Positions 1 to 9,492 of a stretch of DNA of 64,000 nucleotides are shown piece after piece (positions within the stretch are counted from its first letter, which is position 1; each line of letters begins with the position of its first letter). A program made the translations under genes and the position numbers. The notes under the pieces were generated by a model that was not told the origin of the DNA, searched no databases, and was given only the letters and a program-made list of their open reading frames with translations. Origin of the DNA: Bacteroidota bacterium (GTDB taxonomy: Bacteria > Bacteroidota > Bacteroidia > Cytophagales > Cyclobacteriaceae); NCBI GenBank assembly GCA_018267275.1, contig JAFDYV010000007.1, positions 62,001 to 126,000 on the forward strand, in the 5' to 3' direction.

Positions 1-1776
1 GCACGCGAAATGTTGGTGGAGGCAGCTGCGAAGAAATGGAATGTTGCCAATAGCGATTGCTATGCTGAGACTGGACATGTAATTCACAGACCTTCGGGAA
101 AAAAATATCACTATGGCGAGCTGGTTGAAACCGCCAGCAAATTAGAGCCACCGAAAAATGTAGAACTAAAAAACCCCAAGCACTACAAGATTCTGCGCAA
201 GCCCTTACAACGCCAAGATATTCCATTGAAAACGAATGGCTCGGCCGTCTTTGGCCTGGATAAAAAATTGCCCGGTATGTTGTATGCGGTGGTGGAGCGT
301 AACCCGCGCTTTTTGGGCAAAGTAAAAAGTTTCGATGCCACTGCCGCGAAAGCCATTGCAGGTGTAAAACATGTGATCCCCGTCAAGATGCGTGTGTTTT
401 CTCACGACCGCGAAGGTGTGGCCGTAGTGGCTGACAACTTGTGGGCCGCTATGCAAGGCAGAAAAGCATTAAAAGTAGAGTGGGACGATTCGGGTTTCCC
501 CCACCACAGCACAGAGCAGTTGTACAAGCAAATGCGCGAGGATGTTAAAAACAAATCGGGTTTGTCGTTCAAAACGCAGGGCGATGTAAAAATGGCTTTG
601 GAGCAGGCACACAAAAAATTGGAGGCATTGTATGAAACTCCTTATGAAGCGCATGCGTGCATGGAGCCACTCAACTGCATCGCCCATTTTCAAGGAGATA
701 AGTGCGAAATATGGGGACCGATTCAAGGTCCCGACTGGGTGCAAGCCGATGTGAGCGATCTGCTCGGAATCCCTAAAGAGAACATGACGGTGAACATGAC
801 GTTCTTGGGCGGTGGGTTCGGCCGCAAGGCATTTTTAGATTACCCGCACGAGGCCGCTGTGATTTCGAAAGCTGTGAATGCACCCGTGCAAGTAGTGTGG
901 ACGCGCGAAGATGACATGACGCAGGGACCCTTTCGACCAGGCATGGTATACCAATGCAAAGGTGGTGTTTCAAAAGAAGGAAGCATCAAATCATTTGAAG
1001 TGAAAATGGCCGGGCAGAATATGAACCACCAAAACCCGGGTGCAGACAAGCTCTCCTACAACGATAGTGTTACCGAGGGATTCTTGGAGACCTATTTGCG
1101 GAGTTTGCCGCATTATAGCTTTAGTGATGTGCCGCTCGATTCGCCCGTGCCGGTGATGTGGTGGCGCTCGGTGTACTCATCTACCAATGCCTTTGCTTTT
1201 GAAAGTTTTATAGACGAATTGGCCGCTGCCGCGGGAAAAGATCCCATCGATTTCCGCAAGCAACATTTTTGGGATGGCCGTTACCACGAGTTGGCCAATA
1301 AATTGATAGAAGTGAGCGGTTGGGCGAGCCGGGGCAAGAACGCTGGCTATGGCGTAGCCATTACCGAATGCTTCTCCAGCATTGTAGGCGAAGTGGTAAA
1401 GGTATCGCGCCAAGCAGACGGCAAAATAAAAATTGATAAAGTGTGGGCGGTGATGGACTGTGGTTGGTACGTAAATCCTGATACCATTCGCGCGCAAGTG
1501 GAAGGAAGTATTGTGATGGCGCTGGGTGCCGCCACCAAACACGCCACACATTTTGCAGAGGGCAAGGCGGTTGAAAAGAATTTTGATAGCTACAAAATGT
1601 CGCGCATCGCTGAGATACCTGAGATTGAAGTGCATGTGATGGACAACGAAGAAAAAGCAGGTGGAGTAGGTGAACCCGGCCTGCCGCCATTTACGCCCGC
1701 ACTTACCAATGCCATCTTTGACCTGACGGGCAAACGCATAAGGGTGCTGCCGTTTAGTTTGGATGAGATTGCTTAA
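1..1776 (+). CDS. Molybdopterin-binding subunit of a xanthine dehydrogenase/isoquinoline 1-oxidoreductase-type enzyme (5' partial)
   Basis: Large molybdenum-cofactor subunit of the xanthine oxidase superfamily, closest in character to IorB-like aldehyde/isoquinoline oxidoreductases that hydroxylate a substrate and pass electrons to a 2Fe-2S subunit or cytochrome c. The reading frame is open from base 1 (A-R-E before the first ATG at 10), so the N-terminus lies outside the window; about 590 residues of a family usually 700-750 long are present. The glycine-rich cofactor loop GGGFGRK is at about 808-828. The C-terminal GGVGEPG motif is at 1660-1680, and its glutamate (codon 1672-1674) matches the catalytic Glu of the family. 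A cytochrome c gene follows 36 nt downstream, so cytochrome c is a plausible electron acceptor. Any 2Fe-2S subunit would be upstream, out of view. The substrate cannot be read from the sequence. Confidence 0.9.
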   Translation, partial: AREMLVEAAAKKWNVANSDCYAETGHVIHRPSGKKYHYGELVETASKLEPPKNVELKNPKHYKILRKPLQRQDIPLKTNGSAVFGLDKKLPGMLYAVVERNPRFLGKVKSFDATAAKAIAGVKHVIPVKMRVFSHDREGVAVVADNLWAAMQGRKALKVEWDDSGFPHHSTEQLYKQMREDVKNKSGLSFKTQGDVKMALEQAHKKLEALYETPYEAHACMEPLNCIAHFQGDKCEIWGPIQGPDWVQADVSDLLGIPKENMTVNMTFLGGGFGRKAFLDYPHEAAVISKAVNAPVQVVWTREDDMTQGPFRPGMVYQCKGGVSKEGSIKSFEVKMAGQNMNHQNPGADKLSYNDSVTEGFLETYLRSLPHYSFSDVPLDSPVPVMWWRSVYSSTNAFAFESFIDELAAAAGKDPIDFRKQHFWDGRYHELANKLIEVSGWASRGKNAGYGVAITECFSSIVGEVVKVSRQADGKIKIDKVWAVMDCGWYVNPDTIRAQVEGSIVMALGAATKHATHFAEGKAVEKNFDSYKMSRIAEIPEIEVHVMDNEEKAGGVGEPGLPPFTPALTNAIFDLTGKRIRVLPFSLDEIA

Positions 1777-1812
1777 CCGTAAAAATCAAAAACGAAACTC
1801 GAAAATTATCAA

Positions 1813-2211
1813 ATGAAAAAGTTTTCTGTTCTTGCTTTCTTAAGCGTTTGCTTACTATCGTTTCAAAAACCCGCTCCATTCGATTTGAAATCGAGCATTA
1901 ACCGAGGCAAAGAAGTGTACACCAATTATTGTGTCTCGTGCCACATGGAAAAAGGCGAAGGTCTGGAAGATGTCTATCCGCCAGTCGCGAAATCAGATTA
2001 TCTGATGGCTGACAAAAAGCGCTCAATTGTACAAGTGCTTAAAGGCGTGACGGGCGAAATAAAAGTAAACGGCAAAACCTACAATGGAGACATGTCGGGC
2101 TTTGACCTAACAGATCAAGAAGTAAGCGATGTGCTCAACTACATCCGAAATTCGTTCGGCAACAAGGGCGGGACTGTCACGCCTGCCGAAGTGAAGGCCG
2201 CTCGGAAATAA
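1813..2211 (+). CDS. Exported class I cytochrome c
   Basis: Small (132 aa) periplasmic cytochrome c. A signal peptide occupies roughly residues 1-20. The haem-binding site CVSCH is at residues 40-44, giving two thioether cysteines and the proximal histidine. The distal ligand is probably Met94 in the segment GDMSGF, typical of class I c-type cytochromes. It follows the molybdopterin subunit by 36 nt on the same strand and precedes a hydrolase gene by 15 nt, so the three are probably co-transcribed. The family role is one-electron transfer; its use as acceptor for the upstream dehydrogenase is inferred from the gene order. No promoter box of its own was seen in front of it. Confidence 0.9.
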   Translation: MKKFSVLAFLSVCLLSFQKPAPFDLKSSINRGKEVYTNYCVSCHMEKGEGLEDVYPPVAKSDYLMADKKRSIVQVLKGVTGEIKVNGKTYNGDMSGFDLTDQEVSDVLNYIRNSFGNKGGTVTPAEVKAARK

Positions 2212-2226
2212 CAAAACCATTTAGCG

Positions 2227-3156
2227 ATGAAAAAAATCTTCGCACTGGTTTGTGCTTGGGCCTTTGTATTCATAGCCACTGCGCAGAACTATGAGAGGAT
2301 TACTCTCGACAATAATGACCCCGAGCGAGGTTATTACTTGGCCATTCCACCCAAAGATGCGATCAAAGGAGTATTGGTATTATTTCCGGGTTATGCCGAA
2401 TCGGCAGAAATGGTGTTGCCCGAAACGAAGCTGCACAATACAGCTTTTAACAATAATTTATTGACGTTGGTAATCCCCATTGGGGCTAAGATTTATGCCG
2501 ATGAACCAACACTATCTGCTATCAATCGTGCCCTCACCGATTCCATCAAGCGCTTTCGCCTGGATAAAAATAAAATGGTGGTTGGTGGTTTTTCTGCTGG
2601 TGGTACTATTGCCTTGCGTTATGTAGAAAAATGCATTGAAAGGCCAATCGATTTTCCGATAATGCCAAAGGCAGTCTTTGCAATCGATTCGCCTGTTGAC
2701 ATTATAAACTTATGGGAATACTTCGACCGCGAGCGTACAAAGAATTTTTCAGAGGCGGGGGTAAATGAAGCCAACTTTGTGCAACCGATTATGGAAAAAG
2801 AACTTGGTGGTACGCCTGCTACCAATCTGAAAAGCTATGTCGCGCAATCACCTTTTTATGCAAAAAGTGTTGAATTGGGAAATGAACGTTTCTTAAAACA
2901 AATGCCAGTGCGAGTTTATCACGAAATGGATGTAGTCTGGCAATTGGAAAACCGTAGGCGGAGTTTGTATGACAACAATGCACTATGTTCTTCGGAAATG
3001 ATTAGCAGACTGATGTTGATGGGAAACACCAAGGCAGAATTCATCCAAGCTGACCGAAAGGGTTACCGAAGTAATGGCATGCGGCATACACACGCGTGGT
3101 CGATTGTGGATGAAGTTGAGTGTATTCAATGGATTAAAAAAGTGTTGGAAATATGA
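2227..3156 (+). CDS. Secreted alpha/beta-hydrolase fold protein
   Basis: 309-aa protein with an N-terminal signal peptide ending near TAQ (residue 20). The nucleophile elbow reads GGFSAGG with Ser123 as the probable nucleophile, and HTHAWSIVDE near the C-terminus supplies a candidate catalytic histidine. The early segment VLVLFPGYAES looks like the oxyanion-loop region of esterase/dienelactone-hydrolase-like enzymes. The substrate is unknown. It lies 15 nt after the cytochrome gene, and its stop overlaps the next start in an ATGA arrangement at 3153-3156, implying translational coupling to the membrane-anchored protein that follows. It could be an esterase or peptidase; only the fold and active-site serine are well supported. 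Confidence 0.75.
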   Translation: MKKIFALVCAWAFVFIATAQNYERITLDNNDPERGYYLAIPPKDAIKGVLVLFPGYAESAEMVLPETKLHNTAFNNNLLTLVIPIGAKIYADEPTLSAINRALTDSIKRFRLDKNKMVVGGFSAGGTIALRYVEKCIERPIDFPIMPKAVFAIDSPVDIINLWEYFDRERTKNFSEAGVNEANFVQPIMEKELGGTPATNLKSYVAQSPFYAKSVELGNERFLKQMPVRVYHEMDVVWQLENRRRSLYDNNALCSSEMISRLMLMGNTKAEFIQADRKGYRSNGMRHTHAWSIVDEVECIQWIKKVLEI

Positions 3157-3545
3157 TAGCTAAAAAGGCACAAAGCGTCCTCACCGGTGGCATATTAGTA
3201 ATCATTCTGGCAGTAGTAGCATTTCTCACTTACGATTTGATGTTCGCGCCCCCGATCATTATGGAGGGCGTAGTGGTCGAAAAAGCCTTCGTTGAAAAAC
3301 AAATCGCAGGAGCTCCGAGCATTACACCTTACAATCGGTATAAATCTTATGACTACGTTATACAGTCCCAAAAGCACGAGCAATGGATTGCCTTTGTAAA
3401 AACGGATGACGGCAAGGTATTAAAGGTTCATTGCACCAGCGACCATTATGGCCAAAAGCAAGTAGGCGACAAAATGCGATTTAAAGAATATAAGGGTGGG
3501 CTGTTGGGTATTGAGTACTTTGCACACAATGAGGAGGATGAATGA
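3153..3545 (+). CDS. Small membrane-anchored protein of unknown function
   Basis: 130 aa, not recognised as a named family. One hydrophobic helix lies near the N-terminus (about residues 10-30), followed by a soluble domain of about 95 residues rich in short beta-like segments. It is probably a single-pass protein with the C-terminal domain outside the cytoplasm. The acidic tail ends NEEDE. The ATG overlaps the stop of the upstream hydrolase by 4 nt (ATGA), so the two are very likely translated together. It is the last gene of the exported oxidoreductase operon; the next gene, glnS, has its own promoter-like box. Confidence 0.7.
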   Translation: MIAKKAQSVLTGGILVIILAVVAFLTYDLMFAPPIIMEGVVVEKAFVEKQIAGAPSITPYNRYKSYDYVIQSQKHEQWIAFVKTDDGKVLKVHCTSDHYGQKQVGDKMRFKEYKGGLLGIEYFAHNEEDE

Positions 3546-3631
3546 GTGGCAAATAAGTAGTTTGTTTATGGTTCAAAGCTGATTCTTCTTTCTTTCCGAA
3601 ACCCAAATTTTTCTCTCTCTAAAATCGCCCT

Positions 3632-3639
3632 TACCTTTG
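3632..3639 (+). promoter_or_regulatory. Bacteroidota -7 box TACCTTTG for glnS
   Basis: Exact match to the TAnnTTTG -7 consensus of the Bacteroidota primary sigma factor, 15 nt before the glnS ATG. No clear TTTG -33 element at the usual spacing. Confidence 0.55.
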
Positions 3640-3654
3640 GCCTTTTAATTCCTT

Positions 3655-5313
3655 ATGGCCGAAGAAAAGAGTTTGAACTTTATTGAAGAAATCATCGAAG
3701 CTGATCTGCAATCGGGCAAGCATCAGTCGATTGTTACCCGCTTTCCGCCCGAGCCAAACGGTTATCTACACCTAGGCCACGCTAAAAGCATTTGCCTCAA
3801 CTTTGGGCTGAGCCTCAAATATGGTGGCTACACCAATTTGCGTTTTGACGACACCAACCCGGTGACGGAAGAAACGGAATACGTAGAAAGCATCAAAGAC
3901 GATGTGCGTTGGTTGGGCTTCAACTGGAAAAATGAACTCTACGCTTCTGACTACTTCCATCATCTATACGATTTTGCATTGCTGCTCATCCGTAAAGGAC
4001 TAGCCTATGTAGATGACAGCACTAGCGAGGAAATGGCTGCTCAGAAAGGCACTCCAACAACACCCGGAACCAACTCACCTTACCGCAACCGCAGCGTTGA
4101 AGAGAACCTGAAACTGTTTCAGGATATGAAAGCGGGCGTTTACAAAGACGGAGAAAAAGTATTGCGCGCCAAAATTGACATGGCGCACATTAATATGCTG
4201 ATGCGTGACCCGGTGTTGTATCGCATAAAACACGCGCACCACCACCGCACCGGCAACGAGTGGTGCATCTACCCCATGTACGACTTCGCCCACGGGCAAA
4301 GTGACTCCATCGAAAAAGTAACGCACAGCATTTGCACACTTGAGTTTGTGCCGCACCGCGAGTTGTACGATTGGTGTATCAAAAACTTAGAGATTTACCC
4401 TTCTAAACAATATGAATTTGCGCGCCTTAACATGACGTACACCATGATGAGCAAGCGCAAGTTGTTGCAGTTGGTGAACGAAAAGCATGTAAGTGGGTGG
4501 GATGACCCACGTATGCCAACGTTGAGTGGCGTGCGCAGAAGAGGCTACACGCCCGAAGCGATACGCGATTTTTGTGACCGGATTGGGGTGGCGAAGCGCG
4601 AGAACTTGATTGATATTGGTTTGCTGGAGTTTTGTGTGCGCGAACACCTCAACAAAGTTTCGCAACGCAGAATGGTGGTGTTCGACCCGCTGAAAGTGGT
4701 GATCACCAACTATGAAAATGGCAAAACCGAGCTGTTGCCAAGTGAAAACAACCCGGAACAAGAAGGCTCAGGCACGCGTGAGATGCCGTTTAGCAATACT
4801 ATTTTTATCGAGCGTGATGACTTCATGGAAGTGCCTCCGAAAAAGTACTTCCGGTTGGCGCCCGGACAAATGGTGCGCCTGAAAAGTGCATACATCATTA
4901 AATGTGAAGAGGTCATCAAAGATGCTGGTGGAAACGTAGTTGAACTGCGATGTACCTACCTACCCGAAAGCAAAAGCGGGCAAGATACTTCCGGTGTTCA
5001 TGTAAAAGGTGTTATCCATTGGGTGAATGCTGCCACTGCCCTTCCTGTTGAAGTTCGCTTGTACGATCGTCTTTTCAGAGTAGAAGACTTGAGCACCATT
5101 GAAGATGACTTCCGCGGTTATCTAAACCCCGAATCGCTGAAAGCCGTAACTGCTATGGCTGAGCCTTCAATGCTGCGCGCTTCGGCATCGGATCGCTTCC
5201 AATTTTTGCGTATGGGCTACTTCTGCCTCGACAAGGATTCTACACCACAAAAGTTGCTGTTTAACCGAACGGTGACGCTCAAAGATATGTGGGCAAAAGA
5301 ACAGAAAAAATAA
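3655..5313 (+). CDS. glnS: Glutaminyl-tRNA synthetase
   Basis: Class I aminoacyl-tRNA synthetase charging tRNA-Gln, 552 aa, normal for bacterial GlnS. The ATP-binding HIGH motif appears as HLGH (residues 39-42) after PPEPNGYL. The second signature is MSKRK (residues 265-269), in the GlnRS form of KMSKS. RFDDTNPV and the C-terminal beta-barrel anticodon-binding half (from about residue 340) are present. The start is fixed by the typical N-terminal extension and by a -7 promoter box 15 nt upstream. It stands alone on the plus strand, ending in a strong bidirectional hairpin shared with the convergent M16 peptidase gene. GlnS rather than a GatCAB amidation route is implied for Gln-tRNA. Confidence 0.97.
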   Translation: MAEEKSLNFIEEIIEADLQSGKHQSIVTRFPPEPNGYLHLGHAKSICLNFGLSLKYGGYTNLRFDDTNPVTEETEYVESIKDDVRWLGFNWKNELYASDYFHHLYDFALLLIRKGLAYVDDSTSEEMAAQKGTPTTPGTNSPYRNRSVEENLKLFQDMKAGVYKDGEKVLRAKIDMAHINMLMRDPVLYRIKHAHHHRTGNEWCIYPMYDFAHGQSDSIEKVTHSICTLEFVPHRELYDWCIKNLEIYPSKQYEFARLNMTYTMMSKRKLLQLVNEKHVSGWDDPRMPTLSGVRRRGYTPEAIRDFCDRIGVAKRENLIDIGLLEFCVREHLNKVSQRRMVVFDPLKVVITNYENGKTELLPSENNPEQEGSGTREMPFSNTIFIERDDFMEVPPKKYFRLAPGQMVRLKSAYIIKCEEVIKDAGGNVVELRCTYLPESKSGQDTSGVHVKGVIHWVNAATALPVEVRLYDRLFRVEDLSTIEDDFRGYLNPESLKAVTAMAEPSMLRASASDRFQFLRMGYFCLDKDSTPQKLLFNRTVTLKDMWAKEQKK

Positions 5314-5319
5314 AAAAAA

Positions 5320-5347
5320 GGGCGCCTACATGAGGCGCCCTTTTTTT
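5320..5347. terminator. Bidirectional intrinsic terminator between glnS and the M16 peptidase gene
   Basis: Perfect 8-bp stem GGGCGCCT/AGGCGCCC with a 5-nt loop, flanked by an A run on the left (5312-5319) and a T run on the right (5341-5347). It can stop transcription from both convergent genes. Confidence 0.92.
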
Positions 5348-5364
5348 ATAGGAGAATTCCGTCT

Positions 5365-8196
5365 TTACTTCTTCACGTTGCCATTTGCATCCAACTCCAC
5401 AATTTCATAATTCATCTTTTGTAGACCAGGTAGGATTTTTGCTTTGTCGCCAACCAGCAGAATATTCGCTTTGTTCACATTGATCCATTTTGCAGCCATT
5501 GCATCAATTTTTTCTTTTGTGATGCCCTTTAATATTTTGCTTTGCTGTTCAGTAAAGTTGGCCGGCAGGTTGTAGTCCAAAATTCTTCCGATGAAGCCGG
5601 CTTTTTGGAAGCCCGTTTCATACCGAAGGGCATCGCGCTGGCCAATGGCGCTTTTCATAAATGCAACTTCTTCGTTGGTAATTCCTTTCTTGGCATAGTT
5701 ATCCAATTCTTTGATTACTTCTGCCAGCGCACTGTCAGTAGCCTCTGCTTTGATGCCCGAGCTGAATTCAAACTCACCGCTGAGTTTGTCACCGCTAAAT
5801 CCGCACCGCGCACCGTAAGTCCAACCTTTGTCTTCGCGCAAGTTCAAATTTACGCGGCTGTTGAAGGCACCACCCAGAGCGTAATTCATCAAGCCGGCTT
5901 CATAGAATTCACCTGTTGCGTCATATTTCAAATTTGTTGGGTATCCTACCCGAAACTCTGTTTGCGCTGCTTTGGGCACATCTACCAAATAAATTTTTGT
6001 TTTGCTGATTGTTGGTGTCGCAGGCAATTTAGGGTCAGCTATTTCTTTGTTCGGCAACTTTGATAGAAAATCCAACTTGCCCATTATTTCAGCTTGGGAT
6101 ACATCACCCACCACCACTAGTTGTCCACCTTTCGAAGTGATATTTTCATTATAAAACTTCTCAACGTCTGTTAGCTTTAGATTAGCCACAGTGCGTTCAT
6201 TGCCTTGTGGTGCAATGCCCAACACGTTGCCTGGTCCATAATTCAGTTTAGCAAAAACAACATCGGCAATTGCGGCCGGCTGTGACTTCAGCTGCTTGAA
6301 TGACTCAAGCGTTTGTTTTTTTAAACGGTTAAACGCATCCTCATTGAACTTTGGTTTTAGCATGCGTTCTTCCAGCAGCGATAGCGTTTTGTCTAGGTTC
6401 TTTTTTAATGCTTGCACCGAGAATGTGATGCCTTCAATGTCGCTGCTTACACTAATGCTGCTGCCAAGTTTTTGCAACTCCAGCTGCATTTGCTCGGCTG
6501 TGTAGTTCTGGGTATCCTCGTTCATCATCATAGCAAACATGCGCGACACACCAACTTTTGACGTATCGCGTGCCTCCAACAATCGCCCACCCGGAAGTGT
6601 CAATGACAAGGTAACGATGGGTAACTCTTTGCTTTCGCTGCCAATCACGCGCACACCGTTCTTGAGATCTTTTTTCCAGAATGCGGGCACCTTCACTTCG
6701 GGGTTAGCACCATTACCAGGTATTTTGCTCCGGTCAAAGCTATCGGCAGGCTTTGAGTATTTCAAACCTGTGTATCCATAATCTGGTGCTACATATTTTG
6801 AATTATCAACTTTATAGTTATCGGCAGCAACGATATTCGCCTCTTGCCCTTTTGTAGTCACGCTCAAAATAACAGCCGGTCTTGCTTTGATATATTGGTT
6901 ATAAACACGCAACACATCTTCTTTTGTAACGGCATTGTACATGGCCAATAACTGACCAGTCATGTTCGCATTGCCTGCGAGCGTTTCATAGGCGGCCAAC
7001 TGAAATACCTTGCCGGCTACGCTCTGTAATCCATTAATGGTTTGCGATTCATAGCCAGCTTTGAATTTAGCTATATCGTCATCTGTCACGCCTCGCGCTT
7101 CAAATGTTTTCAATGCTTCTTGTACGTTTTTGTACGAGTCTGCCAACGAAACTGAAGGGGGCGGTGTAATGCGGAAACTAAATTCCCCAGCTAATTCTGA
7201 CATGCTGCTGAAGGCCACTGCATTCAATGCCTTTTGCGTCTTTTCAATGTTTTGGTAAAACACAGAATTCTTGCCCTGACCCAAAACCTGCGACAAACAC
7301 GCCAGCGCGGCCATGTCTTTGTGATACAACGGCACAGTCGGGTAGGTAATCACCAACTGAGGTAGGCGGGCGTAGTTATCAGTAAACGAAACAAATCGGT
7401 CTCCTTCTAAAACAGGTGCGGGTAAACTCATCTTTTTCACCACAGGGCCTGCCGGGATCGAGCCGAAATATTTTTCGACCAACTTTACTACATCAGCAGT
7501 TTTTACATCGCCACCTACCGTTACGGTTGCATTGTTGGGTCCATACCAGCGCAAGAAGAAGTTCTTCAAATCGTTTACATCAACACGATTGAGGTCTTCA
7601 ATGTAGCCAATGGTCAACCAAGAATAGGGGTGACCATAGGGGTACAAATTTTTCGCAGTGATTTCGCCTACTAACCCGTAGGGTCTGTTGTCGTAGTTTT
7701 GACCACGTTCATTTTTTACCGTTGCACGTTGAACTTCAAATTTTTGCTGTGTCACCGCATCCAGTAAGAAGCCCATGCGGTCTGCTTCTAACCAAAGCAT
7801 CTTTTCCAGTTGGTTGTTCGGAACGGTTTCATAATAATTGGTGCGGTCGCGATTGGTAGATCCATTCAGTGTGCCTCCTGCTTCGGTTACAATCTTGAAA
7901 TGTTGCTCATCGCCCACATGGTCGCTGCCTTGAAACATCATGTGTTCGAAAAAGTGTGCGAAGCCAGACTTTCCAATTTCTTCGCGTGCAGAGCCCACGT
8001 GATAGGTTACGTCTACTTGAATCACAGGGTCGCTGTGGTCTTCGTGCACAATCAGCGTAAGTCCATTGGGCAACACATATTTTTCATAAGGAATTACCAA
8101 CTCATTGCCCTTTTGAGAGATTTTCTCAACGAGTTTTGTCTGAGATTGCGCCAGTGCAGGTATTAGCAATAGCAGGCATAAAAGATTTTTCTTCAT
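5365..8196 (-). CDS. Secreted M16 (pitrilysin/insulinase) family zinc peptidase, two-domain
   Basis: 943-aa exported metallopeptidase made of two M16 halves. A signal peptide (MKKNLLCLLLLIPALAQS) selects the start at 8196; the frame stays open 13 codons further upstream, but that extension would spoil the signal. The inverted zinc motif HxxEH is H81-F-F-E84-H85, with the distal zinc ligand probably E163 in VKNERG, the normal spacing. The C-terminal half (from about residue 520) keeps the fold but lacks HxxEH, as expected for the inactive partner domain. Members degrade peptides in the periplasm. Neighbours are unrelated: glnS converges from the other side, and an Hsp20-like gene lies upstream behind a likely terminator. 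Confidence 0.93.
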   Translation of the reverse strand: MKKNLLCLLLLIPALAQSQTKLVEKISQKGNELVIPYEKYVLPNGLTLIVHEDHSDPVIQVDVTYHVGSAREEIGKSGFAHFFEHMMFQGSDHVGDEQHFKIVTEAGGTLNGSTNRDRTNYYETVPNNQLEKMLWLEADRMGFLLDAVTQQKFEVQRATVKNERGQNYDNRPYGLVGEITAKNLYPYGHPYSWLTIGYIEDLNRVDVNDLKNFFLRWYGPNNATVTVGGDVKTADVVKLVEKYFGSIPAGPVVKKMSLPAPVLEGDRFVSFTDNYARLPQLVITYPTVPLYHKDMAALACLSQVLGQGKNSVFYQNIEKTQKALNAVAFSSMSELAGEFSFRITPPPSVSLADSYKNVQEALKTFEARGVTDDDIAKFKAGYESQTINGLQSVAGKVFQLAAYETLAGNANMTGQLLAMYNAVTKEDVLRVYNQYIKARPAVILSVTTKGQEANIVAADNYKVDNSKYVAPDYGYTGLKYSKPADSFDRSKIPGNGANPEVKVPAFWKKDLKNGVRVIGSESKELPIVTLSLTLPGGRLLEARDTSKVGVSRMFAMMMNEDTQNYTAEQMQLELQKLGSSISVSSDIEGITFSVQALKKNLDKTLSLLEERMLKPKFNEDAFNRLKKQTLESFKQLKSQPAAIADVVFAKLNYGPGNVLGIAPQGNERTVANLKLTDVEKFYNENITSKGGQLVVVGDVSQAEIMGKLDFLSKLPNKEIADPKLPATPTISKTKIYLVDVPKAAQTEFRVGYPTNLKYDATGEFYEAGLMNYALGGAFNSRVNLNLREDKGWTYGARCGFSGDKLSGEFEFSSGIKAEATDSALAEVIKELDNYAKKGITNEEVAFMKSAIGQRDALRYETGFQKAGFIGRILDYNLPANFTEQQSKILKGITKEKIDAMAAKWINVNKANILLVGDKAKILPGLQKMNYEIVELDANGNVKK

Positions 8197-8227
8197 TGTT
8201 GTATTGTTTTTGTCGTTTAAAAACAAA

Positions 8228-8256
8228 AAATCCAACTGAGAACTTCAATTGGATTT
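8228..8256 (-). terminator. Likely terminator downstream of the Hsp20-like gene
   Basis: 8-bp stem AAATCCAA/TTGGATTT with a 13-nt loop. Read on the minus strand it is followed by a T-rich stretch (complement of 8213-8227), placing it after the Hsp20-like gene and before the M16 start. Confidence 0.55.
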
Positions 8257-8321
8257 AATTGTAGTGGCAGCAATGTATTTGCTATTGCGATGATTTCAAA
8301 AGCAAAATCGGATGAATGGCT

Positions 8322-8702
8322 TTAATGATGCTCTATTCTACGGCTATATCCTTCGGCTAATTTGTTGAATGGAAGAACCACCTTTAGAAAGTTTTCTTCA
8401 ACATGAGCCGCAATGTTTTCTTGATCTATAAAATAGGGTATCTGCTTATTGTACAGAAAGCGTGGTGTTTGCACAGTGTGATCGCCAGTGTGTGAAACAA
8501 AAAAGTGAAAAATACTCAATACATTATTTCGAATTTCCACTTGAATCTTGTCAAGGTCAATGCCTGGCACGCGCAACCACACCGCACGGTGATCCTCTAG
8601 TTGCTTCAAAATCAAAGTGGGCTCACTTACGCCACCATTCACGGTATTGAGGGCATTAATGGTCTGCAATATCTCAGTCGGTATTTCTTTTTTCATTCTC
8701 AT
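8322..8702 (-). CDS. Divergent Hsp20/alpha-crystallin-like protein
   Basis: 126 aa. The middle and C-terminal parts follow the small heat-shock protein pattern: RVPGIDLDKIQVEI with NNVLSIFH resembles the beta2-beta3 region, and PRFLYNKQIPYFID with the later HVEENFLKVVLPF resembles the end of the alpha-crystallin domain. The N-terminal arm is short. The C-terminal I-x-I/V tail typical of oligomerising Hsp20 proteins is not evident; the protein ends SRRIEHH. The likely role is ATP-independent holdase chaperone, but the match is weak enough that it could be a fold relative with another job. A second in-frame ATG lies at 8696. It is not next to other chaperone genes. Confidence 0.6.
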   Translation of the reverse strand: MRMKKEIPTEILQTINALNTVNGGVSEPTLILKQLEDHRAVWLRVPGIDLDKIQVEIRNNVLSIFHFFVSHTGDHTVQTPRFLYNKQIPYFIDQENIAAHVEENFLKVVLPFNKLAEGYSRRIEHH

Positions 8703-8810
8703 GTCACTGCAGTTTTCAGCCTACATAACAATGACTATACCACCGAAAGTTCGCGTCAAAACGGCAGCGACAATACCCCTCAAAAATACATTAACAGACA
8801 GAATTACTGA

Positions 8811-9359
8811 TTACTTCACTTTTAAAGACTTCATCATGGCATGTACGGTGGGCTGCCAATCTTGCCGAAGGTCTTTCGGGCAATTGAATGAAAAAACCAA
8901 AGCTTTGTCTTTCTCCACTAAGTATTGAATATAGGTGTATCGGTACACAGGTGATTGCTCGCCCAATTGCATCTTATTGCCATTTACACGCGATTCAAAT
9001 TCAAAGAAGATGTATTTCTTTTTGTGAATGGTTTGCACGCCCTCGCTGATGAAATCTACGCGATCATACAAGTTGGCAATGCCAGCTTTAAAAAATTTCT
9101 TGGCCATTTCTACGTTGCCATCTGGCCACTGGGTGGCAGAAATGTTCACACTGAAATCGGCAGAGCGGTTTACATCGGTATATGCGGCCAACGGAGAACG
9201 GACTGACGGATAGCGCTGCACAATGTCTTCGGGCGTCATCACCGAAAGGGTATTTGGCAATGAAATCGTAATCCCCTCGGCAACTTTGGTTTTGTTCATT
9301 TTTGGCAGCCCAAAGCTGGTCAGCCCAAGTGTAAGAATGACTATTAGGAAAAGCTTCAT
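8811..9359 (-). CDS. Secreted protein of unknown function
   Basis: 182 aa with a clear N-terminal signal peptide (MKLFLIVILTLGLTSFG). The mature part has a mixed alpha/beta pattern (GITISLPNTLSVM, then ADFSVNISATQW, then KKYIFFEFESRV) reminiscent of PsbP/DcrB-type folds found in secreted bacterial proteins, but no motif is firm enough to name a family. It is a monocistronic minus-strand gene; the 132-nt gap to aspS, which diverges from it, holds no recognisable RNA gene. The function is not assigned. Confidence 0.65.
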   Translation of the reverse strand: MKLFLIVILTLGLTSFGLPKMNKTKVAEGITISLPNTLSVMTPEDIVQRYPSVRSPLAAYTDVNRSADFSVNISATQWPDGNVEMAKKFFKAGIANLYDRVDFISEGVQTIHKKKYIFFEFESRVNGNKMQLGEQSPVYRYTYIQYLVEKDKALVFSFNCPKDLRQDWQPTVHAMMKSLKVK

Positions 9360-9492
9360 AACGATTAAGGTTTGTTTTAGGGCATTTTGCGGTGAGCCTT
9401 TTCGCCAGCCAATTCCACCGCCCTCGTTTAATTTATCATAACGATTATGCCCTTGGTTTATTAACTTGCGAGCCCAAAATTAATTAAAAACT

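Noticed and set aside
1177..1635. Antisense frame of 152 codons inside the molybdopterin subunit gene
   Set aside because: Lies wholly opposite a well-supported conserved gene; typical shadow frame with no domain.
5542..6063. Plus-strand frame of 173 codons inside the M16 peptidase gene
   Set aside because: Antisense shadow of a conserved coding sequence, with no start signal or family match.
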